DNA of 64,000 nt from Parietaria judaica (taxonomy: Eukaryota > Streptophyta > Magnoliopsida > Rosales > Urticaceae): the NCBI GenBank assembly GCA_954871525.1, contig OX940870.1:5363501-5427500 (forward strand), in the 5' to 3' direction. The position numbers and the translations under genes were made by a program. Shown one piece after another: positions 12,288-22,621 of this stretch. Numbering within the stretch: the first letter of the stretch is position 1; the number at the start of each line of letters is the position of its first letter. Under the pieces are notes generated by a model. It was not told where the DNA came from and did no database searches. It saw only the letters and a list, made by a program, of their open reading frames with translations.

Positions 12288-12559
12288 ACTATTAGCTAGA
12301 CTTTATAGCTCCATAGACAAACAACAAAGACTTTGAATTGGAGTACACATAGTCAAAGAATCTAGAATATTAATAGAGAAAACCTTTCCACCGAGGTTGC
12401 TTCAATCCCAAACAAACCCTACAAATTAATTATCACAAGAAATACACGTCCAAAATCTCTGCCATTATTATATCTTTCGATCGTTTGCTTTCTCTCGCAA
12501 GCTAGCAGATCAAACACCAAACCCTAGCTAGTTCGATCTCATCGGTTCATTTCATCACC
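11787..12559 (+). promoter_or_regulatory. upstream region of the BIG BROTHER-like gene
   Basis: This contains a (TA)n tract (12243-12285), then the segment 12286-12559, which probably holds the core promoter and leader. A TATA-like TTTATA lies near 12302. The start codon context is CACCATGG. Nothing else is recognised. Confidence 0.4.
12243..12285. repeat. (TA)n microsatellite
   Basis: About 43 bp of uninterrupted TA dinucleotides, roughly 275 bp upstream of the RING gene start. Confidence 0.9.
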
Positions 12560-13126
12560 ATGGAAGACAATCAAGGCCGCGACGACCAGCCGAGCGACGC
12601 GTCGAAGCAGACTTACGAGCGCCGCCGCCTCCGCCGCCGGGACTCCGACTTCCAGACGCTCGGCACCGTCGAGAGCGAGAGCGAGAGCGACTACGACGAA
12701 GAGGACTACGCCTTCTTCGAGTCCGCAGGAGCTGGGTTCGCGGGCGAGCTAGGGTTTCTCGAGGAGGATTACAGCGACGACGATGACGACGGGGAGCTCA
12801 TGGACGAGGACGACGACGGGATCGACGTGGACGAGCTGACCTACGAGGAGCTGATCGCGCTAGGCGAGTTCATCGGGGTTGAGCGGAGGGGGCTCTCGGC
12901 GAAGGAGATCACGTCGTGTTTGCGGCCGGTCGTGCGGAAAACGACTTCGTCGGAGCGGGAATTCGGGGCCGTTGACCGGTGCGTCGTCTGCCAGGTGGAG
13001 TACGAAGACGGCGAGGATCTGGTGGCGCTTCTCTGCGCGCACGCCTACCATAGCGAGTGTATATCCCAGTGGCTTCAGATCAAGAAGTGCTGCCCAATTT
13101 GCAGCTCTGAAGTCTCTCCGTCGTAG
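12560..13126 (+). CDS. RING-H2 E3 ubiquitin ligase, BIG BROTHER-like
   Basis: Single exon, 188 residues. The C-terminal RING-H2 finger starts at C141 and ends at C181. Its metal ligands read CVVC, then CAHAYHSEC, then CPIC, the C3H2C3 pattern that recruits ubiquitin-loaded E2 enzymes. The preceding YEELIALGEFIGVERRGLS matches the conserved block of BIG BROTHER and BIG BROTHER-related ligases. In Arabidopsis those limit organ size and act in proteasome-linked turnover. Residues about 30-95 are basic, then very acidic (runs of E, D and S), and probably disordered. The start is the only sensible ATG and has a strong CACCATGG context. GC content is much higher than in the flanks. I assign the family with confidence but cannot say which member. 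Confidence 0.9.
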   Translation: MEDNQGRDDQPSDASKQTYERRRLRRRDSDFQTLGTVESESESDYDEEDYAFFESAGAGFAGELGFLEEDYSDDDDDGELMDEDDDGIDVDELTYEELIALGEFIGVERRGLSAKEITSCLRPVVRKTTSSEREFGAVDRCVVCQVEYEDGEDLVALLCAHAYHSECISQWLQIKKCCPICSSEVSPS

Positions 13127-14313
13127 TCATCTTCGCCGGAGACCAAGAACAGTAATGCTGACAAGGAATAGGTTTTAGAGGGATTAATTTAATTAATTGT
13201 GTACCTACCTGTAAATAATATTGTTTTCAATTAATTATGTTGTGTGTCATTATTTTCTTTTATATTAATTTTTATTTATTATGAGAGTTTCGTTGTGATT
13301 TAAAAGCAGGTAAGAAATCCCCTCCAATTGGAAGGTTAAATTATTTTAGTTTATTAGTTTATTGTTCCATACAGTTGTTTTCAATTAAGAAATTAAATTG
13401 TTGTATATTTTTCAATTAATTTATAGTAATTTTAATTTAATAGCATATTTTCTTAATAGTATATAATCAAAATGAACTATATAATTGTGAAAAAGGAAGC
13501 CTTAACTTTGGTGCATCCATGATATATAGTGACATTTCATGACCCAAAATCATAATTATATAGTGACACGACGATTAGAATGGATTAGATTTTTGTAAGA
13601 TTTTTCCAAATCATAATTATTGCGTAGACCGCAAACCGGTGTGTAGACTGCAAAACTTATAAATAAATTGCAAATAGTTTCATGATAATAATTATAGTTA
13701 AAAATATTAATGCGATATATAAATTTTTCAAAGATAAATTATAAGTTTTTTTTTTTTATGATTTTAAAAATTATTATGCGATTTTTAGTTCATGTAAGTA
13801 AACCGATCACTGGATGTGTCGGTTTTAATTCGCATATCTGCGGTTTGTTGTCTACCCGCAGCGTGCCTCGGTTTTTAAAACTCGATCCCATATGCTTGGT
13901 TTTTAGTGACATAAAACCAAGTCTTCAATTATTTATCAAATAGCCTTTAAAGTACGATGAATCGATGATATTAAGTTTATGTTCAATATATATATATATA
14001 TATATATAGTATTTCTTAGACAGCAAGAAAATATACGATTATATATAGTACGAAGGACCTGATTATTATTGTCAAATATTTACATGTTTCGTAATGGAAG
14101 TGTATCGTAGAGGTCACGTTACCATAGTGATGATATATATAACAAATATAAATAACATAATTAAGATATATATGGTCCAACTCATATACACGTGTTTATA
14201 TACATGTGTATGTATAGTCGATCGGTTGATAAATCTCCAACGCTATAAGATATGGATGGCTCAAAGGTGGCTTTGTGAAGTGAAATGCTTAACTAATAAT
14301 TAATTAATTATTC
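13127..14313. other. intergenic, 3' of the RING gene
   Basis: AT-rich, with an (AT)n run near 13988-14009. Short open frames exist but have no coding character. No gene is supported. Confidence 0.5.
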
Positions 14314-14318
14314 GGTGT

Positions 14319-15055
14319 TGTTAATGCCGAAAAATGGATCAACACTAAAGCGGCCCAAGTACTGAATTTGGGCCGGGCCCAATGCCGTTGGTTGAACTTT
14401 CTTGGGCTTGAAGCTTGGACTCTGGAATCTTGTAGGTCGGACCCTCCGCTTATCGTCGGACCGGAACCGGGTCCTCCGACCTGTTACCGCAAAGTCCTAA
14501 GACTCAGGTTATAGGTCGACGACCGCGGAGAACCGGAACCTCCGTAGGGCAGGTCAACAACCAGGCAGCGCTTCCGCTCTAGCTAGCTTATCCCTCTGTA
14601 GAAATAGAAAAAACCCGGTCAGGGGAACGGGAGGGGGTACCTCCCTATTCACCTCCGACGCTACACATTAGTCGGGTATTTAAGTCGGGATATTTAATAG
14701 AACGGAAAAGGGAGGTTTTATCGCTTTAGAGAGCGTTTGAGTGAATTGTTTCTTGTTTGAACGACTTACCGTTTGATTGAAATGGAGCTCCTATTTATAG
14801 GAGGGTGCAAGGACCTTTGAGTAATTAATATTTACATTGTTGGGCCCTCGAGCAATTACTATATTGTCTGCGCGGCCGGCGCGACCAGCGCAGCCTGCGC
14901 GGCCTGCGCAGCCGGCGCGGCCGGCGCGATTGCATGAGTCATTGTACGTCATTTTTCACACTTCGAGCGTGTGCCAGACGTTGAATCAAATTATACAATA
15001 TTAATCATATAATTCAATAAATTATAAGTTTTTACGTTTAAAAATACCAGTAACA
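14319..15055 (-). repeat. LTR (3' LTR in element orientation), 737 bp
   Basis: Starts TGTTAATGCC and ends AGTAACA in plus-strand reading. A TATA box lies on the minus strand (complement of CTATTTATAGG near 14791-14801), agreeing with minus-strand transcription. A block at about 14868-14932 is built from GCGCGGCCGGC-like units. It contains a 10-bp unit missing from the other LTR. Confidence 0.92.
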
Positions 15056-15545
15056 TTAACCCCCCAGTTTCTTGGGAGATTTTTATCTGGCGAGAAACTA
15101 TTATTGATTTGTTGCGGGATTTTTCAATCTGCGCTTTTTAAAGATATATGGGGGCGTCCCAAGGGGCAACATTCCATGTAGCTGATAGGGGCGTTCCAGA
15201 GATAACCTTACCGTTTCACGTCTACGATCGTGAAGAGTTTCCCTGGAGATCACCTACCGTTTTTTACGGGGGCGTTCCAGAGATAACCCCCAGCCACGTT
15301 TGCGCTTGCGGGTTTGGCGTTTTTTGGAATAACCTTCCGTTTTGCGTTTGAGGGTGTTATCTCGAGAGATAACCTACCATATTTTTTCTGAAAAAGGGTG
15401 AGCATGAGAGCTCTTTTTATTTATAATATTTCAGGAGTTACAACGCTGAAGAGCGAAAACTCGCGCTTCTAGGGACAGTTATTGAAATTAAAACTAGTAT
15501 AGAGAAATATAAGTTTACTTGGAGATTGTCTATTGGTTGCTCCTG
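15056..15545 (-). other. element interior between gag and the 3' LTR
   Basis: No pol sequence is present. It contains three degenerate repeats of a GGGGGCGTTCCAGAGATAAC-type phrase (about 15148-15380). These spacer repeats would be part of the element's transcript. The purine tract sits at the left edge. Confidence 0.6.
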
Positions 15546-17033
15546 GCGGCTTTTCGGCGCTAGCCAGACAACACTTCTTTATCAGCCGTGTTTTCAGCGA
15601 CATACTCACTGAGTTGCCCGTCCCGGACTAGGTTCTCGATCTGTTGCCTCAGTTGCCAGCAGTCGGATGTGGTGTGCCCAACTTCTTGGTGGAACTCGCA
15701 GTATCGACTCTGATCCTTTCTGACACCTTATGCCATTGGCGACGGTTGGAAGAATTTTTCTCCGTGGAGTCTAAGGATCGTTGCCGGAGAGGCTTTCAAT
15801 AGCGGGGCATTAGCGTTATCCCGGAACCTCTTTGTAGATTGATTGCCGTGGTCGGGCGATGCGTTAGGCTGATGCCTCTTTCTCTGAGAGTTTTCACCAT
15901 CCAGACACTGGTTTCCTCGATCTATTTCCCTCCGGTTGCTGAAGTATTCCTCGATCGAGATGTGTTCAGCGGATCGAGATGTGTTCAGCGGCTCGTGCCA
16001 TAGAGGTCGGGCGATTCTTGAGGAGGGATCTCAGAAGGTAGTTGTCGTGGAGGCCGTTGATAACGGCGATGATTGCGACGTTGTCGGTGTAGTCATTAAC
16101 CTTGTTTGCTTCTTTGATGAATCTGTCCAAGTATACCTGGAGGGATTCGTCTTCCCGTTGTTTGAGCGACCACAAGTAGGACTTCTCTTTTCTTTGCATT
16201 AGTGAGCTTGAGAATCTAGAGACAAAACTTTCTTTTAGTTCTTCGAAAGAGTTGATGGACCCCTTCGGGAGTCGTTGATACCATTCGAAGGCTGAGCCTG
16301 CGAGAGTGAGGCAGAACGCTTGGCACATTGTTGATTCAGTGCACTTCTTTAATTGCATCACCGTCTGATATCGAACCAGGTGGTATGTTGGGTCGTCGTT
16401 TCCGTCGTAGCAGAGATTTGGCAAGGAGCGGAGGTCTCCCACGATTTCGTTTGCGAGCACGTGGTCGGCGAGTGGGGACGTGGTGCATTCGAGCATGCTT
16501 CGCACAGCTGGGTTTGCGTTTTTGGCTGCTGTGAGCTCTTGAAATTTTTTCTCTAATGCTCGGATGGCGTTTATCCATTCTGGATCGGGGGATGGTGCTG
16601 CCATCGGGGGTGGCGTCGTGACAACTGCTTCGTCTTTAGTTGCTTGGAGTGCCAGGGCGTTCGGCGGGAAGCGAGCACTTTGAGACATCCAGGCCGACTG
16701 AGTCTATGTTTGTCCTTGTGATTGAGCGTCTTCCGGGACGGGTTGTCTCTGCGTTTCAAGAGTGTATCTTCGTGTCGGTTCCGGATCTGGGTATCCGTCT
16801 TCGCTGATGACGTCGTTGGCAACGTTATCGATCCCGAGGTTTTTTGAGACGAGCCTTATTAGTCGAAATAAAGCGTTCTCTAGTCGCGTCATTCGTGTTT
16901 CTCTTTCTTGGTTCGCAATATCGGAGCGAGCGATTGTCGCTGACAGGTTCTGAGGTGGGTTTTGTGCTCTGATGCTTTGAGCGGCGCCATCGGTGGGGTC
17001 GTGTGGAGAGTCTTCTGATAGGTTGACTGACAT
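15546..17033 (-). pseudogene. retrotransposon gag, interrupted
   Basis: The minus-strand frame runs from 17033 down. It contains a retrotransposon gag domain (AGSAFEWYQRLP, then SFEELKESFVSRF, about 16130-16320) and, near 15640-15710, a CCHC-like knuckle (YCEFH...GHTTSDC). Three lesions are visible. There is an in-frame TAG at 16704-16706. A 19-bp tandem duplication (15953-15971 and 15972-15990) shifts the frame and ends the main frame at 15966. A TAA lies at 15728-15730. The structural protein would normally package element RNA into virus-like particles. This copy probably cannot make it unless the TAG is read through. Confidence 0.85.
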
Positions 17034-18049
17034 CTTCGACGTTGTTTTTAGATTTCAAACTTTGGCCGTTGCTTACTTGATGAGCCTTCGGCTTCGTCTT
17101 CGGGTTTTAGACTTTGACCGTTGACCGTATTTACAAGGTGGGCCCTTTGTGAATATATATATTCACAAATATTATATGTCCTTATTTAAAACTTGCGTAT
17201 AGTATAATATAATATGTATAATATGTTATATTCTTTTATTTTTTTTCCCTTTTTTTTTCTTTTTTCTTTCCTTCGACGATCAGGAAGTTTTTTTTTTGTT
17301 TTGAGCAGAGGCTTTTCTCCTTCTTCTTCGTTGGAGCTTTCCACCTCTCACCAAGCGCGCCTACAGCGGACCCGATGTCGCGTGCGGTGGCGTTGTGCGC
17401 GGATCTGGACGGCGACGGGGAGACTCGTGCGTAGAGCTTTCCGCCGGAGATCGGGGGCGACGGTGAGCGTGGAAGCGTGAAGAGGGACCTCCCGAGATGG
17501 GTCGTGCGCGGGTCTGGATCTGCGATTTCGCGATCTGTGATGCTCGGTGGAGGCCGCTCCGGCCACGGCGAGGCGCGATGTGGGTCGGACGAGAGATCTC
17601 AGGCTTCGGTGTCGCCGGTGGAGGTGCGGAGAGGATCGTCGGCGGAGGGTTTGCTCTACCGGAGGCCTAGCTCCGACAGTGGTCTGCGGGCTTCAATGGC
17701 GGCGCGGACGATTTTTGACAGCGACTACGGTGGACCAAAGATATCGTCGCTGGTTATGGGGGCACGTCGAGGCTGTAAGGCGGCAGACCCGAGTCTTGGA
17801 GCGTTGGGCAGCGGTGATGAAGATCGGGACGATGCTTCGGCGAGGATTTAACTTTTGATGTAGCCCGTGCTAGAAGTTTGCGGGTCCTCTTGGATGAGTG
17901 ATGGATTTGCAGGTATCCGACTATGGGTGGCGTTACTACGGACGGGTTATGTCCGAGAGCCGATTGAGATTGAGTGTGAGACTGTTGAATGTGCTGGTAG
18001 GGACTCGAGGTTTGAACGTGTCGAGATTCCCCTCCTTCTAGCGCCAAAA
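17034..18049 (-). other. 5' leader of the LTR element
   Basis: This is the untranslated leader between the 5' LTR (18050-18774) and gag. It is AT-rich at 17150-17300 and GC-rich at 17340-17860. Short frames on both strands reflect base composition. The probable primer-binding site lies at about 18030-18048 on the minus strand. Confidence 0.65.
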
Positions 18050-18774
18050 TGTTAATGCCGAAAAATGGATCAACACTAAAGCGGCCCAAGTACTGAATTT
18101 GGGCCGGGCCCAATGCCGTTGGTTGAACTTTCTTGGGCTTGAAGCTTGGACTCTGGAATCCTTGGTCGGACCCTCCGCTTATCGTCGGACCGGAACCGGG
18201 TCCTCCGACCTGTTACCGCAAAGTCCTAAGACTCGGGTTATAGGTCGACGACCGCAGAGAACCGGAACCTCAGTAGGGCAGGTCAACAACCAGGCAACGC
18301 TTCCGCTCTAGCTAGCTTATCCCTCTGTAGAAATAGAAAAAACCCGGTCAGGGGAACGGGAGGGGTACCTCCCTATTCACCTCCGACGCTCAACATTAGT
18401 CGGGTATTTAAGTCGGGATATTTAATAGAACGGAAAAGGGAGGTTTTATCGCTTTAGAGAGCGTTTGAGTAAATTGTTTCGTGTTTGAACGACTTACCGT
18501 TTTATTGAAATGGAGCTCCTATTTATAGGAGGGTGCAAGGACCTTTGAGTAATTAATAATTACATAGTTGGGCCCTCGAGCAATTACTATATTGCCCGCG
18601 CGGCCGGCGCGACCGGCGCAGCCTGCGCGGCCTGCACAGCCGGCGCGATTGCATGAGTCATTGTATGTCATTTTTCACACTTCGAGCGTGTGCCAAACGT
18701 TGAATCAAATTATACAATATTAATCATATAATTCAATAAATTATAAGTTTTTACGTTTAAAAATACCAGTAACA
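18050..18774 (-). repeat. LTR (5' LTR in element orientation), 725 bp
   Basis: A near-copy of 14319-15055 with the same termini. It lacks one 10-bp GC-rich unit near 18640. The GGTGT target duplication follows immediately. Confidence 0.92.
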
Positions 18775-18779
18775 GGTGT

Positions 18780-20608
18780 TTAATTAGCTAATAACGTAGA
18801 CAACGTGCCACATATAGGAGCTAATCAACATTTGACGTGTAAATCTATCCTGATTAGTTAATTATATCGTCAGCTCCTCCAAATGCAATAACAGATGATT
18901 GAAATATATAGTGCTGCCGGGTTGCGGATGGATAACTTCCGGAATTCCGTAACATTTGTTGCAACAAAACTCTGTGAATTCCGAGAGGTGTGGTTCGATT
19001 ATGCGGTATTTCAAGAGGTTGTGCCGCATCTTTGCATATTTTTTGATACGCGGATTCATTATAATTTATTGTTAATATTTTAAAATTACTACCTAACATT
19101 CGTATTTTTACTAAAAATCTGACTCATTTAAACCTATATATATTATGCTTTTATTTTGTATATGTACTGTAACATTATATATATGTATGCAGTATGTATA
19201 TATTTATTTTATTATGTACGGGAGTGACGAATCATAAATAAAATAATACAGTATATTATAGTATTCTTACGGCATAGCGAACGAAAACAATATATTATTA
19301 GAATCTTAAATTTGATCGTAACTTTTTTATTAAGTAGTGATCAAATAAACAATGTTATTATAAATTTTAATTTAAATACCATTTTTTAATTAATTTACTT
19401 ATAAAATATTTTTACTCATATGTGTCTAATTAGTAGCCACTAAATGATAAAAACCAAATCAAAAGGTAATTTATCTAATTGCTTCATTCATAAATCATAA
19501 TTATATTATATATATAAAATGATGTCACTGACTAGAAACTAAAAATATTCTTAATCGTAACTAAAAGGAAAACTAGAAAAAAGAGTGGGTGGCAAGGTTC
19601 GATCTAAGGGCTGGTGTAGGGAAGCCAGATAAAAACTCTTTGTTTCAACCACTGAACCAGTGATATTTCCAGATACGTTCAACACGTAAAACAAATATAT
19701 TACTAACAATTAATTTAATTACAGACCGAAACACAATTTTTTCTTTTTTGCCGGACAAGCGGGGTGACATTAGCCACCCCGAAAGATGCCTGGGTCCGTC
19801 CCTGATTATGTATGCATCGAGTCTGAACTGATCTTAGCTTTAAATATGTTATATTATCTGTTAACATAAGCTAAAAATTTTGTCTGATGTAATGTTTATT
19901 TTTTTTCCTCGCTGAGCCAATCTCTAGAGTGCGTGATTCCAGTTAATCAGATTGCTTTTGAAACACTTGCTAAATAATTAATTTAAATTATAATACGCGA
20001 ATACAAACAGAGAAAACAGCATGCAAATCAACCAATCAATTGTGGATAAAAAATGTCAGTTGTCTTTTTGCGTTCATAAACAAATAAATAAAAATAATGA
20101 GCACATAACTTTTGTATGAAATATGAACAGTTAATTATTATATAATTGTGTATAATTTTTAATAATTTTATATTGTGATACAAAATTGCGTTTATTTTCT
20201 ATTTTTTTTAGTGTCACCAACCAACAAATAAGACAAAACCGATCCGAATATAATCTTAGCCGATCAACTTGAAGCCCAAGTATATTTTTAACTTATAATA
20301 AACGCCGCCATTAATAGATACTTCTTCCACAAGTCGTAACTTTTTATAAAAATTAGTGGCATTTAGATGGGTTGTTGCAAATTGCAATGTTCTTGATCTT
20401 GACAATTAATTGATTAGTTATTATTAAAGATATTTGTGACATCATAAGTACCTAATCTTATAACCTATCATAATTTCAATTCTTTTTTAAGCGGTAATAG
20501 TATTGAAACATCACAAATTAAAGTCGAGTTAGTCTCTGACTCTCTGTTTATGAATGTAAGTTTTGTATAATTAATGTTTTAAAATTTAACCACAGACATA
20601 ATAGTCTC
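18780..20608. other. intergenic, no gene seen
   Basis: AT-rich DNA. A segment near 19760-19805, reading on the minus strand CAGGGACGGACCCAGG, resembles the end of a hAT-type element, but no partner end was found. No credible coding frame. Confidence 0.45.
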
Positions 20609-21667
20609 TAGGTGTGTTTGTTTGCATTAAGATTCAGACGTCTAAATCTGAATGCACATCTAAATATTAAGATCTTACATCTGGATCTGAATGTTTGAAA
20701 ATTAAGTCTGTTTTTAAAGATCTGAATGCAGATCTGAGTGTAATTTTATTTTTTTAATTACGTTTTATTACATAATATTTAGTAAAATATTAATTAGTTT
20801 TTATTATAAATTTGAACTATACCTATTAAAAATAAATATTAAAAAAAATAAATTAAATAATATGAAATATAATATTTAATATAGTATTAATTTTTAAATT
20901 AATCAAAATGTTTATTATAACATGATTAGTATTTCATAAGATTTTTAATTAAGTTTTATTAGATAATATTAATAAGTAAATTTTATTATTTTGTTATAAA
21001 ATAAAAAAAAAAAATCATATCATAAATAAACCAATCTATAGGATAGTATTCAAGTCAGTAAGTAATATTATATAAAATTTTAATACGAAATAATTAGTAT
21101 AATTTATTTATTTATAAAATAAATCCCTAAATTATAAATTTATTTTATGAATCAACGTATGCATAGTTTTTTATGAATAAATTAATTTGATTATTTAGTT
21201 AAATATTTACTTAATAATTTTTTTTTAATCTAGTTAATTTATTTATTAAAATTCGAATTTCATAGTTTTTAAAAAAGCATCAAAACTATATCTTCCCACC
21301 TATCATTGGATTCCTCTCGCCGCAAGCTTTCGGATGATATATTATATGAGTCAATCCGCGATTTTCGAAGAAAAAGTTATGGAGTTTTGAAGAGGAGAGA
21401 GAAAATTTTAATAATAAAAACCTATTAATTGACCAAAGTAGATAGGTGGGAATAAAAATTGAATGGATGACATGTCAATAATAAAGAGAAGAGAGAGAAA
21501 AATAATAGGTCTTAATGTTATCCAGACTTGAATTTGCATCTGACCGAATAAGAGGTCATTCAGACCCATTAAGAGCTTTTTTAATAAAAAAAACAAATGC
21601 ACTTAATACATCTAAATCTGACCCATTAAGATTCAGATGTCTATTAAGTGCAAACAAACACACTCTA
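20609..21667. mobile_element. inverted-repeat DNA element, 1059 bp, non-autonomous
   Basis: The left end reads TAGGTGTGTTTGTTTGC; the right end, complemented, reads TAGAGTGTGTTTGTTTGC. Subterminal blocks on both sides repeat AAGATTCAGA(C/T)GTCT and GACCCATTAAG-type phrases. The interior is strongly AT-rich with no transposase. TAG ends suggest hAT, but the flanks (ATAGTCTC and ACAAGAGA) show no 8-bp duplication, so superfamily and exact limits are uncertain. Confidence 0.6.
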
Positions 21668-22621
21668 ACAAGAGATTGACCAAATTTAACGTTAATGATG
21701 TTTTGTGACTTATGAATACTAATGTCGAAGATTTAGTATATACCAGTTTAGTTAGTACAAAATCAAGTACCCAAAATGCAATACTCCATAATATATGTTT
21801 AGTAAAAAAATAATCCCATTATTTGGCTCTGCAACGGTGATAAATTCAACTAGGTAAGTATAGCTTTGGAGTATGTGGAAAAAGGAATATTAAATAATAT
21901 ATTAGGAGATTAAATTAATTAAGGCCATGATTTGCGACCATTGAAATATGTTTTGTGTGGAAGAGAATACACAAATCGGCGGCTTTGATCACACAAGTGG
22001 GTACCGCCATTGGACTCAGATGTCGATCACCTTAATTATAATCAACTTTCTTCATATATTGATAGCACTAAATTTTATTTTATTCATGAAATGTATTTAA
22101 AAACGTGTTCAATTCACTTGGACATGATCCTTATAGTCACTATATGAATATAGGGCGGTCTATTGACTAACGTTCTTTTCAATTTTTTTGGTGTTAGAAT
22201 TTTGTGACCCAACTAACTTATAACTATGACTACACCAACCCCACTAGTCATAGTTAAAACTAGATAAGTAAATGAGCAATTCGTGTAATTTTCTGAAGGT
22301 TGTATTTTATTTATAAACAAAACTAAATAAAAATATATTTAAACTTAAACTAGCTTTGCACGGCCATAGATTATTTTTCGTAAGACAAGATCGTAAAAGA
22401 AAAGATACATTTAATAATAAAGAAGGTAATTAATAGACAAGAAGAAAAATTGGCAACGCCGTTTATTAATTATTCTAGTTCACTGGATTTAGCCCATATG
22501 CTCAACCCATGTTTGTTCTTTGTGTGTATTATTCATTACTATCAGTAATAAAGATTGTGACACTCGTTTCCTTCTATTTTTAAACCATTTAACGTATTCT
22601 ATTTTAAAATTTTGTGACATA
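21668..22621. other. intergenic, no gene seen
   Basis: AT-rich spacer between the inverted-repeat element and the Helitron candidate. No coding frame, repeat unit or promoter could be supported. Confidence 0.5.

Larger units (their letters stand above)
14314..18779 (-). mobile_element. gag-only (non-autonomous) LTR retrotransposon with 5-bp TSD GGTGT
   Basis: Two long terminal repeats, 14319-15055 and 18050-18774, start TGTTAATGCC and end CAGTAACA. They are flanked by the direct repeat GGTGT (14314-14318 and 18775-18779), so the boundaries are firm. The internal 3.0 kb encodes a Ty3/gypsy-type gag on the minus strand only; no protease, reverse transcriptase, RNase H or integrase is present. 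A purine tract (complement of 15056-15068, containing six G) abuts the 14319-15055 LTR. A primer-site-like TTGGCGCTAGAAGGAG abuts the other. Both fit minus-strand orientation. By eye the LTRs differ at about 20 positions plus a few indels, so the insertion is fairly recent. The layout matches TR-GAG or LARD-type elements that depend on a partner for mobilisation. Confidence 0.92.

Noticed and set aside
17348..18113. GC-rich frames of 60-124 codons in the LTR element leader
   Set aside because: They overlap on both strands and show no domain; they reflect composition.
19760..19806. Single hAT-like terminus (minus-strand CAGGGACGGACCC)
   Set aside because: No partner terminus or target duplication could be found, so no element can be delimited.
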